The notes below the pieces were generated by a model. It worked only from the letters and a program-made list of their open reading frames with translations. It searched no databases and was not told the origin of the DNA. Position numbers and translations under genes: made by a program. 64,000 nucleotides of DNA from Pseudomonadota bacterium (lineage in GTDB: Bacteria; Pseudomonadota; Gammaproteobacteria; Burkholderiales; Gallionellaceae), in the NCBI GenBank assembly GCA_021787435.1, contig JAJYLY010000001.1:62001-126000 (forward strand), given 5' to 3'. Below are positions 8,320 through 17,492 of the stretch, one piece after another. Numbering within the stretch: the first letter of the stretch is position 1; each line of letters opens with the position of its first letter.

Positions 8320-9780
8320 TCAATCTATATGGTAATTCGGAGCTTCTTTGGTGATCTGCACATCGTGCACGTGCGACTCACGTATTCCCGACGAGCTGAT
8401 CTCAACGAACTCGGCCTTGGCATGCATAATCGCGATATCGGCGCAACCCAGATAACCCATGCTGGCGCGCAGACCGCCCATCAGCTGATGTATCACCGCC
8501 AGCACGCTGCCCTTGTAGGGCACACGCCCCTCCACGCCTTCGGGCACGAGCTTATCCTGATTGCCCTCGCCTTCCTGAAAATAGCGGTCGCTCGAACCCT
8601 GCTGCATCGCGCCCAGACTACCCATACCGCGATAAGACTTGTAGGAGCGCCCCTGGAACAGTTCGATCTCGCCTGGCGCCTCTTCGGTTCCCGCAAAAAG
8701 CCCTCCTAGCATCACCGCGTGCGCGCCGGCTGCAATCGCCTTGGCGATATCGCCAGAATAGCGTATCCCGCCGTCTGCGATCAGCGGCACGTCCGTGCCC
8801 TGCAAGGCCGCCGCGACATTCTGTATCGCACCGATCTGCGGCACGCCCACTCCTGCGACGATGCGCGTAGTGCAAATCGAACCAGGGCCTATGCCCACCT
8901 TTACCGCATCCGCGCCGTGATCCACCAGCGCCAGCGCCGCAGCACCCGTGGCGATGTTGCCGCCGATCACATCTATATGAGGAAAGTTGTTCTTCACCCA
9001 CTTGACCCGGTCGAGCACGCCCTGTGAGTGTCCGTGCGCGGTATCCACTACGATCACATCCACGCCCGCCTCGGCAAGTAATGCTACCCGCTCTTCCGTG
9101 CCCTCGCCCACGCCCACTGCCGCACCTGCACGCAGCCTGCCCCGGCTGTCCTTGCAGGCCAGAGGATGCTCGCTGGATTTCAAGATGTCCTTGACCGTCA
9201 TCAGGCCGCACAGCTCGAACGCATCGTTGACCACAAGTACGCGCTCAAGGCGATGCTTGTGCATCAGGTTGCGCGCATCGTCGAGGCTGGTGTTCTCCTT
9301 GACGGTGATGAGACGCTCGCGCGGCGTCATGATGTTCTTGACCGGCTGATCCAGGTTGCTCTCAAAGCGGAGGTCGCGATTGGTCACTATGCCTGCCAGC
9401 TGCTTCCCCTGAACCACGGGCAGACCGGAAATCCTGTACTGGCGTGTAAGTGCTAGCACATTGCGCACCGTCATGTCGGGCGTGATAGTAATTGGGTCCT
9501 TGACCACTCCACTTTCGAAACGTTTGACCTTGGCGACCTTGGCCGCCTGCTCTTTGGCCGTCATGTTCTTGTGGATGATGCCGATCCCACCTTCCTGCGC
9601 CAGCGCGATCGCAAGACGAGAACCGGTGACCGTGTCCATCGCGGCGGAGAGCAGCGGGGTATTCAGGCTGATATTGCGTGTCAGCTGCGTGCGCAGGCTG
9701 ACATCGCGCGGCATGACGTTGGAATAAGCAGGGACGAGCAGTACGTCGTCAAAGGTAAGTGCTTTTTGAATGATGCGCAT
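8320..9780 (-). CDS. guaB: inosine-5'-monophosphate dehydrogenase
   Basis: 486 residues, full length for bacterial IMPDH, converting IMP to XMP with NAD+. The TIM barrel starts [13 protein letters not shown]; tandem CBS domains occupy roughly residues 90-205 ([23 protein letters not shown]); the catalytic loop is [13 protein letters not shown] with the nucleophilic Cys, and the flap region [10 protein letters not shown] follows. First step of guanine nucleotide synthesis, paired functionally with guaA downstream. Confidence 0.97.
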   Translation of the reverse strand: MRIIQKALTFDDVLLVPAYSNVMPRDVSLRTQLTRNISLNTPLLSAAMDTVTGSRLAIALAQEGGIGIIHKNMTAKEQAAKVAKVKRFESGVVKDPITITPDMTVRNVLALTRQYRISGLPVVQGKQLAGIVTNRDLRFESNLDQPVKNIMTPRERLITVKENTSLDDARNLMHKHRLERVLVVNDAFELCGLMTVKDILKSSEHPLACKDSRGRLRAGAAVGVGEGTEERVALLAEAGVDVIVVDTAHGHSQGVLDRVKWVKNNFPHIDVIGGNIATGAAALALVDHGADAVKVGIGPGSICTTRIVAGVGVPQIGAIQNVAAALQGTDVPLIADGGIRYSGDIAKAIAAGAHAVMLGGLFAGTEEAPGEIELFQGRSYKSYRGMGSLGAMQQGSSDRYFQEGEGNQDKLVPEGVEGRVPYKGSVLAVIHQLMGGLRASMGYLGCADIAIMHAKAEFVEISSSGIRESHVHDVQITKEAPNYHID

Positions 9781-9862
9781 GGGTCATACCTCGGCAAAAC
9801 GCGCATTATACGCATCCCGGGCAAACTGGTAAATCCACCCGGCGCACAGATTCAGGGAAAAT

Positions 9863-10213
<351 letters not shown>

Positions 10214-10274
10214 CTATTTTATTTCCGGCAGCTCCGGACTGATGCGTGCATTGTAGCAAGATAAAAAAATAACG

Positions 10275-10817
10275 CTATTCCAGCGACTGATAACTAATCT
10301 TGATGACTTCAAGCTCAACCACGCCCGCCGGGGTCTGCAATCTGGCAAGATCCCCCTCATAGAGCTTGATAAGCGCACGCGCCAGCGGCGACACCCAGCT
10401 AATATGGCCGCGCAACACATCCGCCTCATCCACGCCTACGATAGCATAAGTCGATTCATTCCCGTCATCGCGGCAAACAGTCACGGTTGCACCGAAGAAA
10501 ACCTGCGCGCAATCCGCGCGCAACGCAGGGTCAACCACCTCGGCCTTCTCCAGCCGCTTATGCAAAAAACGCACGCGCCTGTCTATTTCCCTCAGGCGTT
10601 TTTTTCCGTAGATGTAATCGCCGTTTTCTGAGCGATCCCCATTGGATGCTGCCCAGGTGATTGTGTTGACCAGCACCGGGCGCTCGACCTTCCAGAGCTG
10701 TTCGAGCTCGACTTGCAACCTGCGAAACCCGCCCGGCGTAATGTAATTCTTGACGCCTTGCGGCAACGACGGCTCTTCATCGTCATCGTCGGTCTCGCTG
10801 AGTCCTATTCTTGACAT
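10275..10817 (-). CDS. greB: transcription elongation factor GreB
   Basis: 180 residues. The N-terminal coiled coil has ASNGDRSENGDYIYGKKRLREIDRRVRFL, with the acidic Asp/Glu tip that enters the RNA polymerase secondary channel and stimulates transcript cleavage; the C-terminal FKBP-like domain has GATVTVCRDDGNESTY and WVSPLARALI. The IYGKKRLREIDRR segment separates GreB from GreA. An acidic N-terminal extension (TDDDDEEPS) is common in betaproteobacterial GreB. Confidence 0.93.
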   Translation of the reverse strand: MSRIGLSETDDDDEEPSLPQGVKNYITPGGFRRLQVELEQLWKVERPVLVNTITWAASNGDRSENGDYIYGKKRLREIDRRVRFLHKRLEKAEVVDPALRADCAQVFFGATVTVCRDDGNESTYAIVGVDEADVLRGHISWVSPLARALIKLYEGDLARLQTPAGVVELEVIKISYQSLE

Positions 10818-10972
10818 GCGTTTCTCAAATGTAAAAACCCAAGTATATAGCGTGAAGCAGCCATTTCAAGCCTGACCAAATGCAAAAAACAATAATATTT
10901 TTCCGGGATTCATTTCCTGACAATATTTGTCGGGTAATATACGCATTATTTCAGACAGAAAGATGCAGCGCA

Positions 10973-12526
10973 ATGCAACTCAATTTCGACAACCGCTTCG
11001 TGAACGAGCTGCCCGGGGATTTGACTGGCGTAATGCAATCGCGCCAGACACAAGGCGTATGTTGGTCTCTTGCTCAACCCACGCAGGTCGCAAAACCAAG
11101 GCTGCTCGCCCACTCAAGGGAAGTGGCGGAGCTCCTTGATTTATCCGAAGAGGATATCCATAGCAGGGCTTTTCTTGCAGCCTTCTCGGGCAATCAACTA
11201 CTGCCCGGCATGACCCCATATGCCGCTTGCTACGGCGGGCACCAGTTCGGCAACTGGGCAGGACAGCTGGGTGACGGTCGCGCCATTGCGCTAGGCGAAG
11301 CGATCAACGGGCGAGGCCAGCGCTGGGAACTGCAGCTCAAGGGCGCGGGCATGACGCCCTACTCGCGCCGCGCGGATGGCCGCGCAGTGCTGCGTTCTTC
11401 GTTGCGCGAATTCCTGTGCAGCGAGGCGATGCACCATCTTGGCATACCCACCACGCGCGCGCTAAGCCTGGTTGCAACAGGCGAACCCGTATTGCGCGAC
11501 ATGCTCTACGATGGCAATCCCGCGATGGAACCCGGCGCCATCGTATGCCGGGTTTCGAGAAGCTTCATCCGCTTCGGAAATTTCGAGATTCTTGCGTCAT
11601 ATGGCCAACGCGATCTGCTGCAACGGCTGATTGCATTTACCATCGACCGAGATTTCCCCGAAATAGACATGCAATCCGGCGACCGCCTTGCAATCTGGTT
11701 CAGGACGGTCTGCGAAAAAACCGCAAGACTAGTCGTCGAATGGCTGCGCGTCGGGTTCGTGCACGGCGTGATGAACACCGACAACATGTCCATCCTCGGA
11801 CTGACAATAGACTACGGCCCATACGGCTGGGTGGACAACTTCGACCCCAATTGGACACCCAACACCACAGACGAAAACTGGCGCCGTTATGCGCTGGCCA
11901 AGCAACCTTCCATCGCGCGCTGGAACCTTGAGCGACTGGCCGTTGCGCTGGAGACTGTCGCACCCTCCCGCGCCATCCTCGACGAAGGGCTGGCGCATTT
12001 CGACGAAAGCTTGCAGGAATATCTCTCAGGCATGCTCACTGCAAAGTTCGGCCTGCAACAGATTAAAGTCGAAGACGCAAGCCTCATCGAGGACGCATTC
12101 GAGCTGATGCAGCAGGCAAATGTGGACATGACGGAATTTTTCCGGGCCCTTGCAGATCTTAAACAACAGGCCCCCGATCTTTCCCTATTGAAGAGCGCAT
12201 TTTACCAGGAATTCCTCTATCGGGAACTCGAGGAAAAATTCAATGGATGGCTCAAACGTTATGTCGCCCGCCTGTCTGGACAGCAGGATACCGATGAAGC
12301 GAGAAGGCGGCGCATGAATGCAGTCAATCCGCGCTTCGTGCCGCGCAACTATCTGGCCCAGCAGGCGATCGACGCCGCGATGCAGGACGACTTCTCCATG
12401 CTGGACAGGCTGATGGAAGCCGCCCGCCACCCGTACGACGAAGACATCCCGCCGGAACTCACCGCCAAGCGCCCGGATTGGGCGATCGACAAGCCAGGCT
12501 GTTCGATGCTGTCTTGCAGTTCCTGA
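10973..12526 (+). CDS. selO: protein adenylyltransferase SelO (YdiU/UPF0061)
   Basis: 517 residues from ATG 10973, chosen because family members begin near FDNRFVNELPGD; the open frame extends 31 codons upstream without homology. SelO is a pseudokinase-fold enzyme that AMPylates proteins under oxidative stress. Visible features are YGGHQFGNWAGQLGDGRAI, LKGAGMTPYSRRADGRAVLRSS, and the inverted kinase active site HGVMNTDNM with IDYGPYGWVD. The C-terminus ends CSMLSCSS, with Cys where eukaryotic forms have selenocysteine, so it is not a selenoprotein despite its name. Confidence 0.95.
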   Translation: MQLNFDNRFVNELPGDLTGVMQSRQTQGVCWSLAQPTQVAKPRLLAHSREVAELLDLSEEDIHSRAFLAAFSGNQLLPGMTPYAACYGGHQFGNWAGQLGDGRAIALGEAINGRGQRWELQLKGAGMTPYSRRADGRAVLRSSLREFLCSEAMHHLGIPTTRALSLVATGEPVLRDMLYDGNPAMEPGAIVCRVSRSFIRFGNFEILASYGQRDLLQRLIAFTIDRDFPEIDMQSGDRLAIWFRTVCEKTARLVVEWLRVGFVHGVMNTDNMSILGLTIDYGPYGWVDNFDPNWTPNTTDENWRRYALAKQPSIARWNLERLAVALETVAPSRAILDEGLAHFDESLQEYLSGMLTAKFGLQQIKVEDASLIEDAFELMQQANVDMTEFFRALADLKQQAPDLSLLKSAFYQEFLYRELEEKFNGWLKRYVARLSGQQDTDEARRRRMNAVNPRFVPRNYLAQQAIDAAMQDDFSMLDRLMEAARHPYDEDIPPELTAKRPDWAIDKPGCSMLSCSS

Positions 12527-12560
12527 TAGAATTCAACTGATTTTTTACTGGAGATTCCCT

Positions 12561-13013
12561 ATGCAATTCTTGAAACTCTTGCACCTCTTGTCCGTGCTGG
12601 TCTGGGTCGGTGGCATGTTCTTCGCCTATGTCGTGCTGCGCCCCGCTGCAGTGGACACGCTCGAACCGCCTCCCCGCCTGAAGCTCTGGGATTCCGTGTT
12701 CGATCGCTTTTTCAAGTGGGTTTGGACATCGATTTCTCTCTTGCTCATCAGCGGCATCGGCATGATTGCGCTATACGGCGGCATGGCGCATGTCGGGCCA
12801 CATGTGCATATCATGCTGGCGTTGGGCATCGCGATGATCGCGATCTACGGCCACGTGTATTTCGCGCTCTACAAGAAAATGAACAGGTTTGTCGGCGCAC
12901 AAAGCTGGAAGGAAGCGGGCGAAATGCTGGGCAAGATACGCAAGATGATCGGCCTTAATCTGGCGCTAGGGCTGCTGACAGTTTGCGTGGCGGTAATCGG
13001 CATGGCATTGTAA
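12561..13013 (+). CDS. CopD-like integral membrane protein
   Basis: 150 residues, four predicted transmembrane segments (about 1-25, 52-72, 80-102, 125-148). The first contains LLHLLSVLVWVGGMFFAYVVLRP, typical of the CopD/DUF2269-type membrane family, with His residues (KLLHLL, HVGPHVHIM) that could bind metal or heme. Function within the family is poorly defined. GGAG site before ATG 12561. It sits between selO and a conserved hypothetical on the same strand. Confidence 0.7.
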   Translation: MQFLKLLHLLSVLVWVGGMFFAYVVLRPAAVDTLEPPPRLKLWDSVFDRFFKWVWTSISLLLISGIGMIALYGGMAHVGPHVHIMLALGIAMIAIYGHVYFALYKKMNRFVGAQSWKEAGEMLGKIRKMIGLNLALGLLTVCVAVIGMAL

Positions 13014-13058
13014 GCTATACTGAGACTGGCGAATGTTTCGCCGGCTTCAGGAGCTCGC

Positions 13059-13640
13059 ATGACCATTCGCCAAATTCTCGAACAGATCAGCGCTCTCGAA
13101 GACGAATTACAAAAAGCAGTCGAAGAAAACCATCTGCGTTATACGATAGAAGACAAGCGCATCGTTTTCGAACAGGCCGTCAAGGCATCGCACCAGCGCG
13201 TCAAGCTGAGCGTATTTCGCTGGTTCATGATCGTTCGCCCGCAGAATTTTCTCACAGCGCCCATCATCTACGGCATGATAGGCCCGCTGGTCCTGTTTGA
13301 TCTGTGCGTGACTTTTTATCAGCTGACCTGCTTCCCGATATATGGCATTGCCAGAGTGAAGCGATCAGACCACATCGTGCTGGACCACCAGCATCTGGCC
13401 TATCTCAACATCATCGAAAAGATCGACTGCATATACTGCTCCTATTCGAGCGGCCTGTCAGGCTATGCGCGAGAAATCATCGCGCGCACCGAACAGTATT
13501 TTTGCCCGATCAAACACGCGCGAAAAATTCTAAACTCGCATTCCCGTTACAAGCATTTCCTGGAATATGGCGATGCGGAAAATTTTCACGACAAGGTTGA
13601 AGAACTCCGCACCGAGCTTGCAAAGGAAATCAAAAAATAA
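13059..13640 (+). CDS. conserved hypothetical protein with a CIYC motif
   Basis: 193 residues, ATG 13059 with AGGAG. An N-terminal coiled coil (LEQISALEDELQKAVEENH), a central hydrophobic segment LTAPIIYGMIGPLVLFDLCVTFYQ, and a Cys-containing core (TCFPIYGIARVKR, EKIDCIYCSYSSG, TEQYFCPIKHARK). The paired cysteines suggest metal binding or redox activity but no named family is certain. It may be membrane-associated. Probably co-transcribed with the CopD-like gene 45 bp upstream. Confidence 0.6.
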   Translation: MTIRQILEQISALEDELQKAVEENHLRYTIEDKRIVFEQAVKASHQRVKLSVFRWFMIVRPQNFLTAPIIYGMIGPLVLFDLCVTFYQLTCFPIYGIARVKRSDHIVLDHQHLAYLNIIEKIDCIYCSYSSGLSGYAREIIARTEQYFCPIKHARKILNSHSRYKHFLEYGDAENFHDKVEELRTELAKEIKK

Positions 13641-13897
13641 ATCGCACGATGGAAATTGTGACCCTCATTATCCGCATTTAGGCATTGAATCTGCGAAGTC
13701 GTTCTGCCGGTTCCGAAACTTTTCGGCCGGGCAAAAATGTTGAGTCTAACGACGGCTCTTCGGCCTCACCGGACTATGACGATTTGCTGAAAAGGTTATC
13801 GGCCCATCCTTTGCAATGTATGATTCCGAAAATTTAGAACAATCACTTTCGACCCATTGCAGCACTTCTTTGTAACTGATGGGCGCGGTGAATTAAC

Positions 13898-14101
13898 CTA
13901 TTGTCCATCAGATAATAGGATGACAACCACACTGCACTTAGGGTAGTTGGTGCAACCCCAGAATATTTTGCCCACGTTGCAACCTTTCTTTGCTGTTCGC
14001 TTGACCATGGAGTTGCCGCACTTTGAACAGTCAGAGCATGATTCAGGAGCTACTGGCAGTGCGGATACGCATGGTATGGTATGGTATGGGCTGCACGGCA
14101 C
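13898..14101 (-). pseudogene. topoisomerase-type C4 zinc-finger remnant
   Basis: The translation contains CSKCGNSMVKRTAKKGCNVGK followed by FWGCTNYPKCS, the C4 zinc ribbon found at the C-terminus of topoisomerase IA and many Mrr-like nuclease proteins. The rest of any parent protein is missing: upstream the frame runs into a CCATA repeat, downstream it stops after a few residues. Treated as a fragment of a lost gene. Confidence 0.55.
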
Positions 14102-14625
14102 AGGCCTCCGCCTATTACGTCGGTTGGAATGTCGGCGGGCAGAACTTCAACAGGAACGCGAATAGCCGCGATGCCATCGCGATCCTCGATTCCGAGCTGG
14201 CCATAGTGGGCACGCCCTAGCCTTCGACACTCCCAGGGGTTTCAGGGGCGAGCATGTGACTGGTAACGGAGTAAAAGCATTCTGGACCGTTGGGCAGCCC
14301 CGAGACAACCCCTGCCTATTCCAGCAAACCGAGCACCACTTGTTTTATCGGGGTCTCAAGCCCTTGTCGGCCATCAAGGATATGATCGGCAACTAGGCCC
14401 CACAAGGGCATGTGTGTGCTGGCCAAGTTTGCGCCCCGCTCGACCAGTTGTGGGGTGTAGACGGGTGACACGGACACGGCGCTGAACGCTATCGAAACCT
14501 ATTCTTCCGGCGCCAAAAGGGCTGCCATGATCGAGCAGATGCGCAGCCACTACACATCACTGGACCACGTGGACAAGAAAGGCGCTCTGACTTACGCCAT
14601 CACATCCGATTACTCACAAATTTAA
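14080..14625 (+). pseudogene. degraded coding remnants of unknown family
   Basis: Two short open stretches look like former coding DNA: one with YYVGWNVGGQNFNRNANSR ending at a TAG near 14218, and one with LNAIETYSSGAKRAAMIEQ continuing to a TAA near 14625. They are not in one continuous frame and have no start sites. I do not recognise the family. With the zinc-finger fragment they indicate a decayed insertion between core genes and the efflux operon. Confidence 0.35.
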
Positions 14626-14772
14626 CTGCTGTGGGTGCTGTGGGTGGTTAACGATTTTTTAGGTTTATGAGTTAATATACTAGGCAGTTTGTCTGCATTA
14701 CAGGAAAATCTGCCGCCCTTTTCCGAAGTCCCGTAGAATCAGGGCGACAGCCACTGACCGGAGGCAACTGCC

Positions 14773-16299
14773 ATGCGTTATTTCCACCTTCCGCGAATTA
14801 CCTCTCTCGTCACCCTGCTGGCCCTGTGCGGCTGTACGATGGGACCGGACTTTCATGCGCCAGAGGCACCTGCGGTTAACGGTTACACCACTAAGCCGTT
14901 GCCGACCGCTACACAATCAGCCCCCGTAGCGTTAGGATCGGCGCAACATTTCGAAACGGTGTCAGCTTCAAGCAATGAACAATGGTGGCTCAGCTTCGGC
15001 TCGCCAAAACTTAATCGCTTGATCGATGAGGCGTTCAAGGCCAATCCGAATATCGCCGCTGCGCAGGCGACGCTGCAACAGGCGCAACAGACGCTTGCGG
15101 CGCAACGCGGATCAACGCTCTACCCGCACGCAAACCTCAATCTATCTGGCGAACGCATGCTGTTCAATCCTTCAGCTTTCGGCCAGCAGGGTCAAAGCAA
15201 CATTTTTAACCTGTACAACGCCAATGTCGGCGTTAGCTATATGTTCGACTTGTTCGGAGCCAACCGCCGCAGCCTAGAAGCCTATGCCGCACAAAGCGAT
15301 TACCAGACACACGAACTGCGCGCGGCGCGGCTGACACTGGCTGGCAATCTGGTTACCGCGACTATGACGGAAGCAGGTATCGCCGCGCAGATCGATGCAA
15401 CCCAGCAGATTCTCGACATCCAGAGCAAACAGCTCGATATTGCGCGTCAGCGCCAGTCGATTGGCGCTATTGGGCTCGCCGACTTACTCGCCCTGCAAAC
15501 TCAGCTAGCGCAAACGCGCGCCACCCTACCGCCACTAAACGAGCGGTTGCAACAAGAACACCACTTGATCGCTATGCTGTGCGGCAAGACGCCTGGCGAA
15601 TTCCAATCGATCGATTTCACCCTTGCCGATTTCCGTTTGCCCCAACGCCTGCCGCAAGTGGTGCCCTCTCAACTTGTGCGGCAACGCCCGGATATACAGG
15701 CCGCCGAAGCCATGCTCCACAGCGCAAACGCACAATATGGCAACGCAATCGCCGGTCTCTATCCGCAGATCAACCTGACGGGCAATTTGGGCCAGGAATC
15801 GCTCACAACCAGCAGTCTGTTCAACCCACAATCCGCCGTGTGGTCGCTCGCCGCACAGCTGACGCAGCCACTGTTCGACGCCGGACTTCATGCCAGCGTG
15901 CTCGCCGCCAAAGCCAATCTCGAAGCTGTCGGCGCTAATTACCGGCAGACTGTGCTGCAGGCATTCCGTAACGTAGCCGATGCGCTGCGCGCCTTGGATG
16001 ACGACGCGCAAACGCTCAATGCCGATGCCATCGCCGACAACGCCGCGCAGGCAACACAAGACCTAGTTGGTCAGCAATACCACCTCGGCGGCGCCAGTTA
16101 TCTGCAGTGGCTCTTTTCTCAACAACAGGCACAACAGACCCACATCAATCTGATCGGCGCACAATTCTTGCGTCTGATCGACACCGCCGCCCTTTACCAG
16201 GCCATGGGCGGCGCATGGATTCCAGATCAAGGCATACCTTCTGCCGATGCGAGTTCTATCGAGAAAAATCAGGCCCTCTATTTACGCTCTCACACTTAA
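14773..16299 (+). CDS. RND efflux outer-membrane lipoprotein (NodT/OprM family)
   Basis: 508 residues. The signal sequence ends in a lipobox (LALCGC, Cys about residue 21), then the family opening MGPDFHAPEAP and two TolC-like repeats (LIDEAFKANPNIAAAQATL and RQRPDIQAAEAMLHSANAQYG). Forms the trimeric outer-membrane channel of a tripartite pump. It starts the operon with the adaptor (50 bp downstream) and permease genes. GGAGG site before ATG. Confidence 0.93.
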   Translation: MRYFHLPRITSLVTLLALCGCTMGPDFHAPEAPAVNGYTTKPLPTATQSAPVALGSAQHFETVSASSNEQWWLSFGSPKLNRLIDEAFKANPNIAAAQATLQQAQQTLAAQRGSTLYPHANLNLSGERMLFNPSAFGQQGQSNIFNLYNANVGVSYMFDLFGANRRSLEAYAAQSDYQTHELRAARLTLAGNLVTATMTEAGIAAQIDATQQILDIQSKQLDIARQRQSIGAIGLADLLALQTQLAQTRATLPPLNERLQQEHHLIAMLCGKTPGEFQSIDFTLADFRLPQRLPQVVPSQLVRQRPDIQAAEAMLHSANAQYGNAIAGLYPQINLTGNLGQESLTTSSLFNPQSAVWSLAAQLTQPLFDAGLHASVLAAKANLEAVGANYRQTVLQAFRNVADALRALDDDAQTLNADAIADNAAQATQDLVGQQYHLGGASYLQWLFSQQQAQQTHINLIGAQFLRLIDTAALYQAMGGAWIPDQGIPSADASSIEKNQALYLRSHT

Positions 16300-16349
16300 A
16301 TTTAAATACACTACGCTGTTCACATCGCCACGGATACAAGAGGAACACC

Positions 16350-17492
16350 ATGCAACAAGGCTCAGGTAAACAGATATTCATCACAGTGCTGGCCTTAGCA
16401 CTGTTATTCGGCGGAATCTACGGAATGCAACAGTTCCGCAATTCGATGATGGCGAAATCCATCCGTGGCAAGGGCATACCACCACAAACGGTGTCTACTA
16501 CTGTGGCCAGCTATGACATCTGGAGTCCTGCTATCGACACTATTGGCAGCCTGCATGCAATCAAAGGCGCCAGCCTGTCGACCGAAACCGGCGGACTCGT
16601 CACCGCGATCCATTTCTCATCGGGAGAAAGTGTGTCCGCAGGCAAATTGCTAGTCGAGCTTAACGCTGCACCTCTAATCGCCCAATTGCAACAATTTCAG
16701 GCGTCCGCACGTCTTGCAAAGATCAACTATGCCCGTGATGTTGCTCAACTTCACATTCAGGCCGTGAGCCAATCTACTGTGGATGCTGATGCCACCGCAT
16801 TGCAAAGTGCCAACGCGCAGGTTACCGCACAGCAAGCACTCATCGCACAGAAAATGATTCGCGCGCCGTTTGATGGAATACTTGGCATTCGCCAGATCGA
16901 CCCAGGTCAGTATTTCGCGCCTGGTTCGACCATTGTAACGCTGCAAAAGCTTGATCCAATCTACCTCGATTTCAGTATCCCGCAAGTCGACATGACACTG
17001 GTGCGTAAAGGACTGTTAGTTGAAGCGCACAGTGACGCCCTGCCCGGGAAGGCTTTGCATGGCCGAATCACCGCTATCGAACCGCAGGTGGATGTAAATA
17101 CGCGCAACATCAAGGTTCGTGCCATATTGCCCAATACAGACGGGAAATTGCTACCAGGGCTATTCATGACCGTCAGGATCGACCAGGATAGAAAACAACG
17201 TCTGGTCACCCTGCCCAATGCAGCAGTTGCCTACAACCCTTACGGCAGTACCGTATTCGTTGTGCATGAAAATGGCAAAGACACTAAAGGCAGGCCACAG
17301 TTGATCGTCGAACAGCGCTTCGTGACTACCGGCCCGACCCGCGGTGACCAAGTCGCGATCCTCAGCGGCATCCACGCTAACGAAATCATCGTTACCACCG
17401 GTCAACTTAAGTTACACAACGGCATGCCGGTACTGATCAACAACAGCATCCAACCGACCAATGATCCGCAACCAAACGTGAGTGACGAATGA
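16350..17492 (+). CDS. RND efflux periplasmic adaptor (membrane fusion protein)
   Basis: 380 residues from ATG 16350 with an AGAGGAAC site; an upstream in-frame extension overlaps the outer-membrane gene and is not needed. N-terminal membrane anchor (FITVLALALLFGGIYG), lipoyl halves (GGLVTAIHFSSGESVSAGKLLVELN and MIRAPFDGILGIRQIDPGQY), a short alpha hairpin and beta-barrel domain (RITAIEPQVDVNTRNIKVRA). HlyD/AcrA family, MexH/VexA-like branch. Last 4 bases overlap the permease start, implying coupled translation. Confidence 0.93.
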   Translation: MQQGSGKQIFITVLALALLFGGIYGMQQFRNSMMAKSIRGKGIPPQTVSTTVASYDIWSPAIDTIGSLHAIKGASLSTETGGLVTAIHFSSGESVSAGKLLVELNAAPLIAQLQQFQASARLAKINYARDVAQLHIQAVSQSTVDADATALQSANAQVTAQQALIAQKMIRAPFDGILGIRQIDPGQYFAPGSTIVTLQKLDPIYLDFSIPQVDMTLVRKGLLVEAHSDALPGKALHGRITAIEPQVDVNTRNIKVRAILPNTDGKLLPGLFMTVRIDQDRKQRLVTLPNAAVAYNPYGSTVFVVHENGKDTKGRPQLIVEQRFVTTGPTRGDQVAILSGIHANEIIVTTGQLKLHNGMPVLINNSIQPTNDPQPNVSDE

